Assembly: GCA_010093685.1 (NCBI GenBank)
Contig: MU006239.1
Location: forward strand, 27,868-75,631
Reading direction: 5' to 3'
DNA length: 47,764 nt
From: Ophiobolus disseminans
Taxonomy: Eukaryota; Ascomycota; Dothideomycetes; Pleosporales; Phaeosphaeriaceae
Under the pieces are notes generated by a model. It was not told the origin of the DNA, searched no databases, and was given only the letters and a program-made list of their open reading frames with translations. Made by a program: the position numbers and the translations under genes. Positions 1 to 10,650 of this stretch are shown here, in pieces. Position 1 is the stretch's first letter; each line of letters opens with the position of its first letter.

Positions 1-1669
1 GAGCAGGTGTGCTGCGAGCAGTAGTCATTGGCGTAGGCAGTTGTTGGACCTGCTTCTGCAGCGGAGGAGAGGTAGTAGTTTGTCGCTGTTGCATTGGCTG
101 CGCAACCACGATAGTATCACTATAGTGTTCCTCCTCAGGAATATGTGCAGTCTCAATGACATGAGGACTTGCAGGTAGAGTAGACGGCTTATCCTTGTAA
201 AGCTCATCAATGAAACATACGTCACGTACGCGGATAACACGATTGGTGGCTGGCAGCCATACTCGATAGATGTTTGAGGCATTATACCCTAGAAGGAAGC
301 CCTCAAAGGTGCGGTCTTCAAGCTTGTCTCCTCTTAGAAGGTGCTTGTTCAGCACAAATCCACGGCTTCCAATAGCATGGAGTCGGGAGAGGTCTAGACG
401 GACGCTAGTGACCATCTCATGTGGTGTACGCCAGTCAATGGACCTTGTAGGCGTGATGTTGAGTAGCCTAGCTGCGGTGCAGACTAGCTCATTAGCCAAG
501 GTCTTAGGTAGACCAGCATAGATTCGAAGGACTCTAGCAACTGTAACAATGAGAGCTCCAGCTTGTTCCGCACCCCCTAGCTGTGCAGGAGTGTCTGGCG
601 ATCTGACTTCGACCTTGATGCCAGCTGATATCAGGACTTCCTCAGCAGAAGAGCCCAAGTTGGCATCAGCTCGTCCATATCCAACGTCTCCATCCATGAA
701 GACTATAGCTACTTGGTAGCCATATACACGCTCGATCTTGTTGACTAGGCGTGTGATTGCAGGAACAACAGTAGCCTTCTGTCGGTCCTTGAGAGTACAT
801 ATCTCATGGAGCTTTGTGTACTCACATACTGCATGCAGTGCCTATACATCACTGTTGTAGCATGCTTCACTATGCTTCTGGAGTTGGATGATATCAACAA
901 TGATGCGGTAGAATGGGCGGCAAGCCTTGTCAGCTCTAGGACAGCGGCTGATGTCTTCCTTCATCTTGCCCTGGATGCAAGGGATACAATTATTATTCCA
1001 CTGTCTTCTATTGCCATGTGTGCCTACGTTGAGACTAGTAGTTGAGTCTTGAAGGTGCTCAATAGCCTGATAGCTTGGGTGTCCAAGCAGCTGATGTGCT
1101 CGCATAGCAGTGACTGTTTGAGGTGACTTCTGCTGGCTAGACTTTGTGGCAATACTGAGAAGCTTGTGTTGAGGTGGGCGATCGGCCTCAGCCTCCTCAG
1201 CGTCTAGCAACCAGTGCCCATGGCTGTAGGCAAGGTTGGCAACAACACTAGAGACCTTGTCCTTGTACAGGATGTTGCGGCCTGAGTCAAAATGGATGCC
1301 TGAGTGCCGGCAGCGCCCAAGAGCAAAGATGTTTGTAAGAAATCCTGGCACATATGCCACATGTGTGAGCAGTATGTCCTTTCTCACACTTCCGCGCTTG
1401 ACGTTGACTATCACCTTTCCCCAGGCATGTACTTGGTGCGAGGCAGTGCCTGCAAAGACAACGTCAGCGGGTTTAGCGTCTGCAGTCTTGACCCAATTGA
1501 AGTAGGTGGAGTTACAGATATAGACATTAGATCCGGGATCAACTATCCATCAATCCATGAGTGTAGTGCCAGCTGGAGCAGCAACCTGAGCGGTGTGAAA
1601 CGCACTGTTTGCGTAGTAGTCTCCACCCATGTCCGCATCATCAATCCGGTCTGCGTTAGGCCAGCGCTC
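1..1669 (-). pseudogene. copia pol region: protease, GAG-pre-integrase, integrase
   Basis: The same frame as gag continues. After a TGA at 1550-1552 comes WIVDPGSNVYICN, the aspartic protease active site with D-P-G in place of the usual D-S/T-G. The GAG-pre-integrase domain has H-x-LGHPS and C-x2-C (CIPCIQGK). A TAG at 842-844 follows, then the integrase core continues in frame with FMDGDVGYG, GGAEQAGALI, NITPTRSIDWRTPHEM and FEGFLLGYNASNIYRV, ending in a proline- and glutamine-rich linker at the window edge. The coding capacity is clear, and three stops make it non-functional. Confidence 0.87.
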
Positions 1670-2716
1670 CTAGTTTGGAGAGCGGGGTTGGTTTGATCCT
1701 TCGGCCTGTTTCTCAGCTGCTGCAGAAGCCTTGGACACATCAAATGTCCATGCAATGTTATTGTCCTTGTACAGCTTCCTTGTTTTCTTCAAGACCTCAG
1801 AATTCTTAAATGCATGAAGGCAATTGCGTGTGCCTATCTGACTTGGCTTGATGCCCTCTAGACGTCCCTTTGGATTTAAGGTGTAGCACTTCAAGATGCT
1901 ATGGAAAAAGCCACATAGACATTTTGCTTTGTTTGGCCTTGGTTCAGCAACAGCAAGGGAAGGCGGTGTAGGCAGTGTAGGCGGTGTGACATCCTGGGTT
2001 GCAAAACTGCCAAGTGTCTTGGTGTGGAGCTGTTTTGTGGAGATCCACCGGCGATAGCGGTTGATCAATCCTTCCAGTGTTGGAGGATCCTTGACGTCCT
2101 CCTCACAGCTAATCATGACTGCAAAATGTTGGCCAGACCAGTCAGCATCTCCATGTGCTTGGACAGCTTTAATAAAGGTCCACTGTGGGCGGGTACCCTT
2201 CATTTCTGCCATGTCCTCTGCCTTGCAGAGTGATGTAATGCGCGAATATTCATTCAACCAGGTGTCAACACTTTGGTTCTTTGGTTTTAGCTGCACATTC
2301 GTGTACAGCGTAGAGAGCTCCAGAACTTGCTGTTGACTGGTGATCTTGAAGTGGTCCTGGAGAGTCTTAAGACGTAGACGCACGTCTAGGTCCAGTTCAG
2401 TGATGAGGTGTAGCTTTGAGCAAGCCACTGTCCTCATGATCTCAAGGTTGACCTCGCCAATGGCCTTGAGTGTAGCCCTTTGGGCATTTGTCTTGATCTC
2501 CCACTTCCTCCACTTGCCTTCTGAGGCTTCATCTGAAGGCTCATTGTCAATTGTTAGAGGTGCTGTTGTAGTGGAAGGGTCGCAATATTCCCACACGCCC
2601 TTGACGGTGGCATACTGCTTCTTCATTGAGTACCAGAGCTTCCAGTCGCTCTGTTTCTCAAGAATGATTGAAGCGCGCGTGATGACATGATCATCAAACA
2701 TGCTTGAGGATGCCAT
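1670..2716 (-). pseudogene. copia gag region, ended by a premature TAG
   Basis: This 348-residue segment starts MASSSMFDDH and carries a copia-type gag fold region (WKLWYSMKKQY near residue 26, then the long alpha-helical UBN2-like part). Near residue 270 is CLCGFFHSILKC, the C-x-C-G-x2-H-x4-C form of zinc knuckle common in fungal copia gag. The TAG at 1670-1672 is followed by open sequence in the same frame leading to the protease, so it is a nonsense mutation inside a fused gag-pol or, less likely, a readthrough site. Two more stops downstream argue for decay. Confidence 0.85.
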
Positions 2717-2928
2717 GATAGCTAGAAAAGAGCTGCCTTGCTAGTTGGTAGAGAAATGATCAAAGGCAGGGTGTGAGAAATGATCTCAAGGAAGATAGCA
2801 TAATGCAGCAATAACAGGCTTGCAAAATGGCGTTCCAGATGATTGCAGGGACAACGTGTATAACGTGTGTTGCAATAGAAAAGAGTGAACAATCTTATTT
2901 GAGTATTGCAGCGTAGTGCGGGGATACC

Positions 2929-2939
2929 GGGCTCATAAC
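2929..2939 (-). other. Primer-binding site for an initiator-tRNA-Met half molecule
   Basis: The plus strand reads gggctcataac, the anticodon arm of eukaryotic initiator tRNA-Met (anticodon CAT). The element strand carries the complement directly after the LTR. Drosophila copia is known to prime from a cleaved half of this tRNA rather than its 3' CCA end, and this arrangement matches. Confidence 0.8.
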
Positions 2940-3116
2940 TGTCGGATGTAGGAGACAGGGCAAAAGTGAGAAGAAGGTTGTTGTATTGAGAGAGCTACAT
3001 AGAGCGATTATATACACAACATGATGAGTAAGCCAGTGACTAAGAGTCACGTGGAGATGCAGTCCACAGTGTACCATGTGAACTGAGGTGCCAGGCTGAC
3101 ATATTCCATTGTAACA
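2940..3116 (-). repeat. 5' LTR of the copia element (177 bp)
   Basis: In element orientation it begins TGTTACAATGG at 3116 and ends at 2940 against the primer-binding site. The inner boundary is fixed by the PBS; the outer one by a TG start and by alignment with a second LTR at 41875-42055, which is about 85% similar by eye. Both share the block gttgttgtattgagagagct and the end motif gctgacatat. Confidence 0.85.
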
Positions 3117-3918
3117 ATGCATCGCCCGCGGAATACAGTTCCGTCCCCTTCTTACCGTCGGGCACACTAGTGCCGTTCATAACCAGGCTTCCGATGATCT
3201 TCACGTTAAAGGCCTGAGGCCAGAATTGCCGGTTAGCTATTTCACCGTTGTTGTGGACGGACGTTACTTCTGTCCAAAGCACATAGTTACCATTAGGAAT
3301 GTCTCGAGGAATGACAACGCACTGAGTGTTACCCTGGTTATAGAAAATAGCGTCAGTTCTCCAATATCCAACTTGTTCACGTAGACTACCTCGAGAGTAG
3401 CGACCTGCGCGGTAGTCAATGAGCGCTGCCTGGTGAATTTTGAAGAATTGGAGCTGTGTTTTGTCAACCTTGCTACAGTCACTATTCTTACATATGGCCA
3501 AGTATGTTGCGGTGAAGCCGTGATGGGAGCAATCCCACCCAGACTCGCCACTACCAGAACCGCAAGTGCCTTCGTGGTACCAGTGAAAGATAACCTTTGA
3601 GCCGGCGATTACTTCGGCAGTGTAGGGTGACGGAGATGCGTCTCTAGTACGACGTCAATGTAGCTCTGATGAGCATTTCGAGCATACCTACCTATGTGCA
3701 ATAATATCAGGGTGTGAAAGCTTGTCTCCATAGATCGGCTGCAATCCCCAGCCCTGATTAGTCCACCATGCTGGAGACTGGTTACCTGGGTCTCGTTTGG
3801 ACGCCTGGCGGAATCCTTTGTAGGTTTTGCCGCCTGCTTCAAACTTCTCAACGAAGGTATGACCAGCTATGGTGCTAATAAAGGCACATAGAAGACTCAT
3901 TCGCAAGATTGTGGGCAT
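3117..3918 (-). pseudogene. AA9-like lytic polysaccharide monooxygenase, 3' end removed by the copia insertion
   Basis: Exon 1 is 3918-3692, the intron 3691-3644 (GTAGGT...TAG, 48 bp), and exon 2 starts at 3643. Starting at the second ATG region (MPTILRM) gives a 19-residue signal peptide ending ...STIAG, so the mature protein begins HTF. An N-terminal His is required for the copper histidine brace of AA9 enzymes, secreted oxidases of cellulose and related glucans. The second brace His is in CSHHGFTATYLA. The expected Q-x-Y site reads RQFWPQAF, with Trp for the axial Tyr and Ala for a usual Cys. The frame enters the LTR after ...KKGTELYSAGDAL, where about the last 10-25 native residues should be. 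A fusion ORF runs into LTR sequence to 3040, so a chimeric protein is possible. Confidence 0.82.
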
Positions 3919-4149
3919 AATGGTGGTAGGTGTTGGAACGAACATAGATAGCGTGAGCACTTATAGACTGAAAAAGGCTTTTCATGGCTTGAGTTGGGAT
4001 GACATATTGATGACTATTACAACCGGTAGGGGCATGATTACAAATGATGACGCCTGTATGTTATCATCACTTACTCTTGTTGTAAAGCATTTGGGTTGTG
4101 TCTAGACCTCGGGATCCATTTAGCTATAGTAGCACTGGATCGCTCTATG

Positions 4150-4640
4150 GTCGGACGCTTCCTTTGCGTAAACTGAAGAGAATTAGGCTGTGTGAACCTT
4201 ACTGCCTGTTGTCAGTTACGAGCAAAAGCTGCAGAACGTGGATGATTATTGTGTGGCAATGTAGTACTATCGCAGCTTCTGCACTTCTTTGGAAACTTCT
4301 ATGTCATAAGAAAAGAGGGCTACTTTTCGCCTGTTATATTCTGGCTTCATACAGTGGTGGATATGCGGTATTGATCGGTCTACAGATCGTAAACACGGCA
4401 GGGTACACCAAGCGATCTGTAAACTCATTGGGCATGTTTGTTGGCTATTGCCTTGGTCGGTCACCCCATCTGCTGCAGCTGCAGTTCTTACATTCGTTTA
4501 CCGCTACGTTTGCATCTTAGACAGCAGTCGACGTGACAAGACTAGCACTCAGGAGGGCTTCGACTACGCGTACAATGATGAACTTACGGACGTACAGAAT
4601 CTACAGTCGGTACTCAATTTGACAGCGTGCAGGAGGTATA
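4150..4640 (+). pseudogene. MFS transporter relic (allantoate/Dal5-like permease), C-terminal part
   Basis: One frame holds ASYSGGYAVLIGLQIVNTAG and KRSVNSLGMFVGYCLG, typical of transmembrane helices 9-11 of fungal anion:cation symporters of the allantoate permease group. The sequence then jumps frame near 4455-4470, losing the expected post-helix loop, and continues in another frame with VLTFVYRYVCILDSSRRD and GFDYAYNDELTDVQN, the family's usual C-terminal helix and tail. The N-terminal two thirds are absent upstream. It is a decayed fragment with at least one deletion plus frameshift. Confidence 0.72.
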
Positions 4641-6189
4641 TTGTATCTACGAGTAGATAAAAAAACAATATGGAGATTTGAGTAAATGAAGTATCTTTTG
4701 TTTGGCTTTCTACTAATAGTTTCTTGTTACGAGTAGAACGTTGTACCACTTTCCATAGAAACTATGGAAAATTTACGAGCGTGGAAAGAACTGATTAGGT
4801 ATTTCGTTCATGCACTTCCCGTCACTACATGCCACTTTCATGGTGTCTGGCTTCACTTTTTTGTCGTTCCAGCCTCCAAGATTATCAAGCTGAGTTGTCC
4901 AACCATAAATTAACAGGTTGAAGACTGAGGCAGCTTGCATTTCTCTTACATGTTCCTTCTCGGTGCATCTATGCACAAGTCGTCGAGAAAAAATAGCACC
5001 AATGTCAGCATCCATCACATAACTGTCCCGTATAATGAGCATCCACTTAATACTTCCGCTATCAAGGTTTGCTTACTACTTACGTGTGCATAAGCAAACT
5101 GTTCTACATTAAGACCCCACACACGCGTACTGTGTAATGCAGTATCGCACAATGCGTAAAATTTGCGTTTTGTACCCAACAAAAGTCTCTAACTCGTCAT
5201 ATGCTCCTCTCAGTCTTATCCCAGAAGATCCAGAGGAGGCTAGGCTTGCATAGTCGGGTTTTGGAGGAAAAGCTAGAAGTGCTGCGCACATCCGAAACGA
5301 CCTTACATTCTTCCTGATAGCTGAACAACGTATTATTCAGCGACAAGTGCTGTTAATGTATCGCTTTTGCTCATGGCGCTCGCTCTTACAGTCTTTTAGC
5401 GCGCTATCGCTGTCGTGAGAAAGTTATCTCACTCCAAGACTCAGCAAGCCAAGGTACGAGAACACTTCTGTAAATTCAAGAATCGATGCAACTAATTTGC
5501 ATATACCAGATACTCAAAGTTGTTGGTACTTTGGTCAAAACTATACTTCGCGCACGCCGCAATCGTCCCCTTGCGAAGCCAAAACGAGTACGGCTAACTT
5601 CGCATGCCAATCCTACGGCTCGAAAAAATCAAACACGCAAGAGTTCGCGTCATCATGCGTCGGTAGAGCGCTGGCGGGGCGTTCAGAACTGTAATAACTT
5701 GAGACATATTGCGACTGGTGACCAGCAACGGCGTCGAAGTGCTGCGCGCTTCGTCTCTGCAGGAACGCCCCCACGTGAAGATGAGCCTGGAATTCGACGA
5801 CAGCGCCTCTCATGGCCCTGGCAGTTACTGGGCATAAGTACCACAGCGATAGCATATATAGGAAGCTGTATGGAGTGAGTTAGTCCAAGAAAGCGGAAGT
5901 TTCTGAATTGAACCTTAGAGGCCGGTATCTGCTTGGGATTTGGTTTTCTTGCTCGAAATATCAAGGTTGCTGCAAAGCTGTGGTGCTGATAGATTTCTCA
6001 ATACTACCTAGGTATTCTCGCACACCACTGTCATGCCCTGCAATCAAAGTTTGATCTAGTTCTAAATCCGCCTTGAAGCTATATAAGTCGCACCCGCTGA
6101 TTTCTTTGCCGCCTGACCATAGTGCGAGCGTATTTCATACCGGTGGCTGAGTAGGTAGACAAGACACGCCCTGCGGTTGGTAGGGCGCA
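4641..6189. other. Mostly non-coding; one unexplained small minus-strand ORF
   Basis: The only frame with some protein-like character is 4773-5042 minus (89 residues, with YGWTTQLDNLGGW and a Cys pair in CSDGKC). I do not recognise it and see no clear start or partner exon. Other ORFs between 5100 and 5960 are basic, low-quality frames that overlap each other. Confidence 0.35.
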
Positions 6190-6987
6190 TCACGCGCATC
6201 GCTGCGGGCGCTCGCCTTCAGCCCAGTTATCATCCCATTCCTTGCGATAGATGTGCTCTCCAAGCTGGAAGGTCGAGCTGGGAAAGACAGGAACTCGACG
6301 TTCCTGGGTCCAATAGGGAGCCTGGAGGTCGACCTCGTGCACGTCATCATGGGAGGGCATCGCCAGGCGAAGCGTCACACGTACGACATGGTTCGCGAGG
6401 CTAGTATCGATGTGGTTCGCACGACGCAGCTCGCAAAGGCGAATGCCTTCCAGAATGGAGAAAAGTTTCTTGGCGCGATGGACAGCTATCATATTGTGCT
6501 CTGACTGCGACCAGTAAACCGCAATCTCAACACAAGGAATCGGCTTGCTGGCAGCTGAGATTTTGGTGCATTTGCTGAGAGCTGCGCCGCGCCCCAGGAC
6601 GGCGATGATCTTGCGAAGATCGTAGTCGGTCGAGAAGTCAATGGTGATGAGTAACTCGAGGACCCTGGAAGAGAGAATATCACTACAGAGAGTTTCCAGT
6701 GTGGATATGAGCCGGATGGGTGCGAGATTGTCGATGCGCTCGAGGTGGCGTCTGCTGTCGGCTGCAACTTGTCGACTGGTGGTGAGAAGGGCGACGCTGG
6801 ACATCGTCGTCCAGACGAGCTTGAGTGCTTGGTATTCGGGTTCCAGTTCATCTTGCATTTCGACCTCGACCGCGAGATGCTTGATCTTGACGTCCGGGAC
6901 ATGCTTGCATATCAGACTCCGAAGCTCGATCGGAAGGTCGCCGTAGCGGAAGGGCGTGATGGAGGTATTCTCTCGGTGTCGGTTCAT
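6190..6987 (-). CDS. Intact hypothetical protein with an F-box-like N-terminus (265 aa)
   Basis: A single uninterrupted exon. Residues 13-30 read FRYGDLPIELRSLICKHV, the LP-x-E-L-R-x-x-I pattern that opens many fungal F-box-like and 2EXR-type proteins. The rest is mixed alpha/beta with no catalytic motif I recognise and no signal peptide or membrane segment. Such proteins are abundant and fast-evolving in Pleosporales and may be substrate receptors of SCF ubiquitin ligases, but that role is inference. GC content is clearly higher than in the AT-rich DNA just upstream of its start. Confidence 0.72.
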   Translation of the reverse strand: MNRHRENTSITPFRYGDLPIELRSLICKHVPDVKIKHLAVEVEMQDELEPEYQALKLVWTTMSSVALLTTSRQVAADSRRHLERIDNLAPIRLISTLETLCSDILSSRVLELLITIDFSTDYDLRKIIAVLGRGAALSKCTKISAASKPIPCVEIAVYWSQSEHNMIAVHRAKKLFSILEGIRLCELRRANHIDTSLANHVVRVTLRLAMPSHDDVHEVDLQAPYWTQERRVPVFPSSTFQLGEHIYRKEWDDNWAEGERPQRCA

Positions 6988-7588
6988 TGCGGCAGTAGGC
7001 TAGCGTGAAGGTTGTTGCTGGTGGATCGATGGAGGGCGGGTGTTGCTCATTTTCTGCGCCTTACGAACTGTCGCGTGACGTCAGATAAGATGAAAGTTAG
7101 GAATGAAGAGAATAATGTCAGCATCTTTCATTTCAAATTTTCCTTGAGAGGACAAGATGTCAAGAAATATAATATTATTTTCATTCTATAGAAAGAATCT
7201 ATTAAGATAGTTTGCCTATAAGAGTTAAGCACAACATTCTATCTTCGTACGTTTTTTAAATGCTAGTGTGTACTGTATGTTAGAACTGACTTTCTTGAAC
7301 TAGTGAGAGACATACCTTACTGTAGAGAGAATAGTCTTACTGACATTAGTGTATAAGATTGCTTCTGTGTTACACGGTTAGTTGTTGTTATCAACTGTTA
7401 GCAAGGCTGTATAGACGTGATGTCAGCTAATCACGATGATCAAACATAATCGCTGTCGCACTAGCTATGCTTAATTTTAACCTTTTATAGGTACGTGCTC
7501 TCCCTTATTTTTCGTAGCCTTTGCTAACGTAATTTTAATTTTGCTCTACTACAGCTGTGTCTAAGAATCCGCTAAGTCTGCTCGCACT
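6988..7588. other. AT-rich intergenic stretch
   Basis: No open frame of interest. About 7085-7330 is markedly AT-rich with many TA steps, compatible with mild RIP or old repeat DNA. I see no terminal repeats. Confidence 0.5.
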
Positions 7589-10389
7589 ATGATTAGGTGC
7601 AACCATACGTCATGGCTATCATTCCATGCTGGGGACCAGGCACTGTTCCGCTACGCAAGTACGCTTAGTGATATTGTAGCTAGTCTAAGCGTACCAGCGG
7701 AGAAGTGGCCAAGTCTTCTAGTGCTTATAGAGGACCCAAGAGAAGACAACAAGCAACAGAGTTTAGAGGGTGTCAGCTTAGACTTAGATCCTAATACCGT
7801 GTTCAGCGACCGCCCACTTTTAATAGCTCGCGGTAGGCTTTCAGCGGGTAGCGTACTACTACCAGAACCAGATCCAGCTCCCTGCCATAGACACACAGTC
7901 CGCGAGGTCCAATGGCTAGGTGCTGAATCCGAACAACTCCTTAATGCCCTGCATACTAGGCTGCTCTTTCCTTTCGCGGATGTCGTATGTCTCTTCGCAT
8001 CGGAGCACAGCGGTCTAGACCTTGTAGTACACCAACTTGGGTTGTGGTGTGAGCGATTGCAGAGATCATCGAGTCTATCTTTTTCGCTTCCACGTTTGCT
8101 AGTCATAGCCGCGCCAGGCGAGAGGCGCAGCCATGCGGCATTTTTTAACCACTTACTTACGCTCTTTCAGGAGCGCTCTATAAATCTATGCGCTCGGGTA
8201 CTCTCTTGCTTATCAGTCTTTATCCATGGTCTTAACAGTCAGACATTGAAAGACTGGGTCTGGCAAGAAATCGATATAAGCCGAAACTTGCGGTCTCAAA
8301 ATCACACATTGCTGAACGCCTTGCATTTTGATCATTACTTCCGCTATGCTTGTGAACATTTTGTGGCATCCTGTCATGAGCCATTCGATATAGTTGCTGC
8401 AACTCGAATGCACAGACCTGTGTCAACTAGCCTTGCAATGCATTTAAACGACATTTTTGCGCACGTGAGCTCGTACAATGAGCTGACGGCATTCGCTATA
8501 CCCTATGTTGCAGAAACACTGTTGAAAGATAACTACACCACGGATGTTCATAGTAAGTACAGATTTACATGGGGATGAGTGTTGCTGATATCAAAAAGGC
8601 TTCCTACCCCAGGAGGTGTTCACGACCCACTACAGAATAGCCTGCGCCAGTATAAAGAACATAAATCTTGAGGCCTCAGTCGTTCTTTTGCGCAGTAGAG
8701 TCCTAAAAATTATAGAGACAGAATTTATAAGAAGAGTAAATTCGTCGTTCCGGTACGGAGGGAAGAATCGCCAGGACCTACTAGGCGAGTTTCGGCCTTA
8801 GCTAGCTACAGTAAAAACTTACAACACCTGTCTAGCATGTCTACAGCAGGCTCCTGAATTTAAGTTTCCTTGCAATCACATGATATGCCAGGGCTGCTGT
8901 GTGGGCCTTGGACAGCGCGCCTATAAAGATCCTAATTTGTTTACTTTCGCTAGTTGTCCTATCTGCAGTGCGCACTGCAATGTTCACATAAGACTACAGC
9001 CGGCTACCGCAGGCGTTAGAGTACTCTCAATCGACGGCGGCGGTGTACGTGCTGTTGTACCCATCCAGTTTCTGCGAGCCCTTGAGAACGCACTCGGCCT
9101 CGACATGCCTATCCAAGAACACTTTGATGTCAGCTACGGCACAAGCTCAGGTATGAAGGTCATTACATCTATAGTAGCGTGCATACTAACATTCTCTTTT
9201 ATGCTCTATAGTGAATCTAGCTCTTTATGGCCTGGGGCTAAGACTAGATGAGGTATACAATATGTTTAAGGAACTCTCTAAGCGCATCTTCCGTGGACGA
9301 GTTCCTTTCGGTATCGGCGTTGCCGCTGCGGCTCATTCTATTATTGCCTCTCTTCGCAAAGGTCAATTTCCCGCGGAGGATATAGATGGTCCCTTGGCCG
9401 AGCTACTAGGGGAGTTCACTATGCTTGATAACTCTTACATGATGTCCATAGGCGCTCGAATAGGCTTTCCGGTGGTAAACCTGAAAACTCTAAAAACCTT
9501 CATCATCACTAGTTATAATGGTATTGGCAAAGGTCCGGATACACATAATTTGGGTGTAGAATCAACCTACCGGGTCCTACGGTCCGACGGGCCTGAGAAC
9601 GAGATTCTCATTAAAGACGCGTAAGTCTTTGCATTAGACGTTAATCGAAGTACTAAGACTATCCATAGTATACGATGCGCATCCGCAGCTCCATGGTGAG
9701 TTTCACGTTACGATAATTGGTAGCTACTTACAACTATATAGGTATTTTACACCACATCATATTCCTAACCACGGTACATACATTAATGGTGGGCTAAGTA
9801 GCCATAATCCGGGGCGCTGGTGCTGCAGGAACTACAAAGAATTGATCCGAGCTTTTGTCGCCCTGACCAGTTTGTCTCTATCGGTACGGGTTTCACTACC
9901 TCAGAAGCAGCAGAATCCGAATCGTACTTCACAAACCAACACAATTCGCTTTACCAGACTGTGCAGCACTATATACAATACAATTTCAACGGAGAACATC
10001 AATTTTCCAGTATGCGCGATATGATAAGAGTAACGTCTAAGGAGTCCACTGATGTCCACCCTTGGATGCACCGGTTCAACCTCCCGCTAGATGAAGAGCT
10101 TCCCAACCTAGCAGACGCTCAGTCAATTGACAGCCTAGGCCGTGCTGCAGAGAAGTATTTCACAGATCGGTTAACAATTCACCAGTTAGCGAAAGGTATA
10201 ATCGCTTCTAGTTTCTATTTTCAGCTACGATGCATACCCACGTATGAAGGAGGGCATTACGCATGCTGGGGTCGAATTCTTTGTCTTTCTGAAGATCATC
10301 GTACCGTCAGGTTGTGGGGCAGGACAAGCCTCGTTCGCGACCGCCAAGTAAGTGGAGGTGCGGCTGCGAGAGACGTGAAGCGCGGTTGA
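7589..10389 (+). pseudogene. RING-finger plus patatin-like phospholipase, broken by a stop and a frameshift
   Basis: Exons by eye: 7589-8552, 8599-9150, 9212-9620, 9669-9695 and 9742 onward; introns are 46-61 bp with GT/AG ends. After about 320 residues of unknown N-terminal domain comes a RING-type finger (C-x2-C, C-N-H-x2-C-x2-C, CPIC), then the patatin oxyanion motif SIDGGGVRAVVP, the nucleophile region YGTSS, RCASAAPWYFTPHHIP and a patatin C-terminal part. An in-frame TAG lies at 8799-8801 just before the RING. A missing base in the G run 9811-9814 shifts the frame inside GGLSSHNPG/ALVLQEL. The usual catalytic D-G-G/A reads N-G-G, and splicing turns G-x-S-x-G into GTSSV. Patatins hydrolyse acyl lipids with a Ser-Asp dyad; this copy is probably inactive. 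The true N-terminus may lie further upstream. Confidence 0.8.
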
Positions 10390-10650
10390 TAGACGGTGAC
10401 GTCCGCGCGTCCGTCAGCATGAAGGCTGGCCCCTGGTGGTGTTGAAGCGCGGTTGATATAAGCTAACGCCTGTTAGCATGAAGGCTGGCTGTGTCCGGGA
10501 TGTTGCTGAATGGGCCCAACGAGCCGCAGATAGCGCTGTTCGGGTGCAGTGAAGCGCGGCTGATATAACATGTTCGCATGAAGACTGGCCGTGTCCGGGA
10601 GTGTTGCCGAATGGGCCTAACGAGGATCATGGGTGCAAAGTCTAGCGGAG
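10377..10650 (+). repeat. Three degenerate tandem units, each with its own hairpin
   Basis: Units start at about 10377, 10444 and 10551, each with gaagcgcggttgata (or ...gctgata) and then gcatgaaggctggc (or ...agactggc). Between these blocks the sequence differs but is self-complementary in each unit: GACGG...CCGTC, GCTAAC-gcct-GTTAGC, and the palindrome AACATGTT. Units 2 and 3 also share tgtccggga and gaatgggc. It begins inside the last codons of the patatin frame. Confidence 0.7.

Larger units (their letters stand above)
1..3116 (-). mobile_element. Ty1/copia LTR retrotransposon, 5' part, cut by the left window edge
   Basis: Read on the minus strand the order is LTR (3116-2940), primer-binding site, leader, gag, protease, GAG-pre-integrase domain and integrase, the Ty1/copia order. 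Reverse transcriptase, RNase H and the 3' LTR must lie left of position 1. Gag and pol share one reading frame that is broken by three stops (TAG 1670-1672, TGA 1550-1552, TAG 842-844), so this copy cannot make a full polyprotein. It lies in the 3' end of the AA9-like gene. The bases just outside the LTR are atgca (3117-3121); a duplicate should flank the other LTR. Confidence 0.93.

Noticed and set aside
2929..2939. Possible tRNA-Met gene fragment
   Set aside because: Only the anticodon arm matches, and its position against the LTR fits a primer-binding site.
8799..8801. Intron over the TAG in the patatin gene
   Set aside because: The only nearby GT...AG span is about 18 bases, too short, while the frame on both sides is the expected one.
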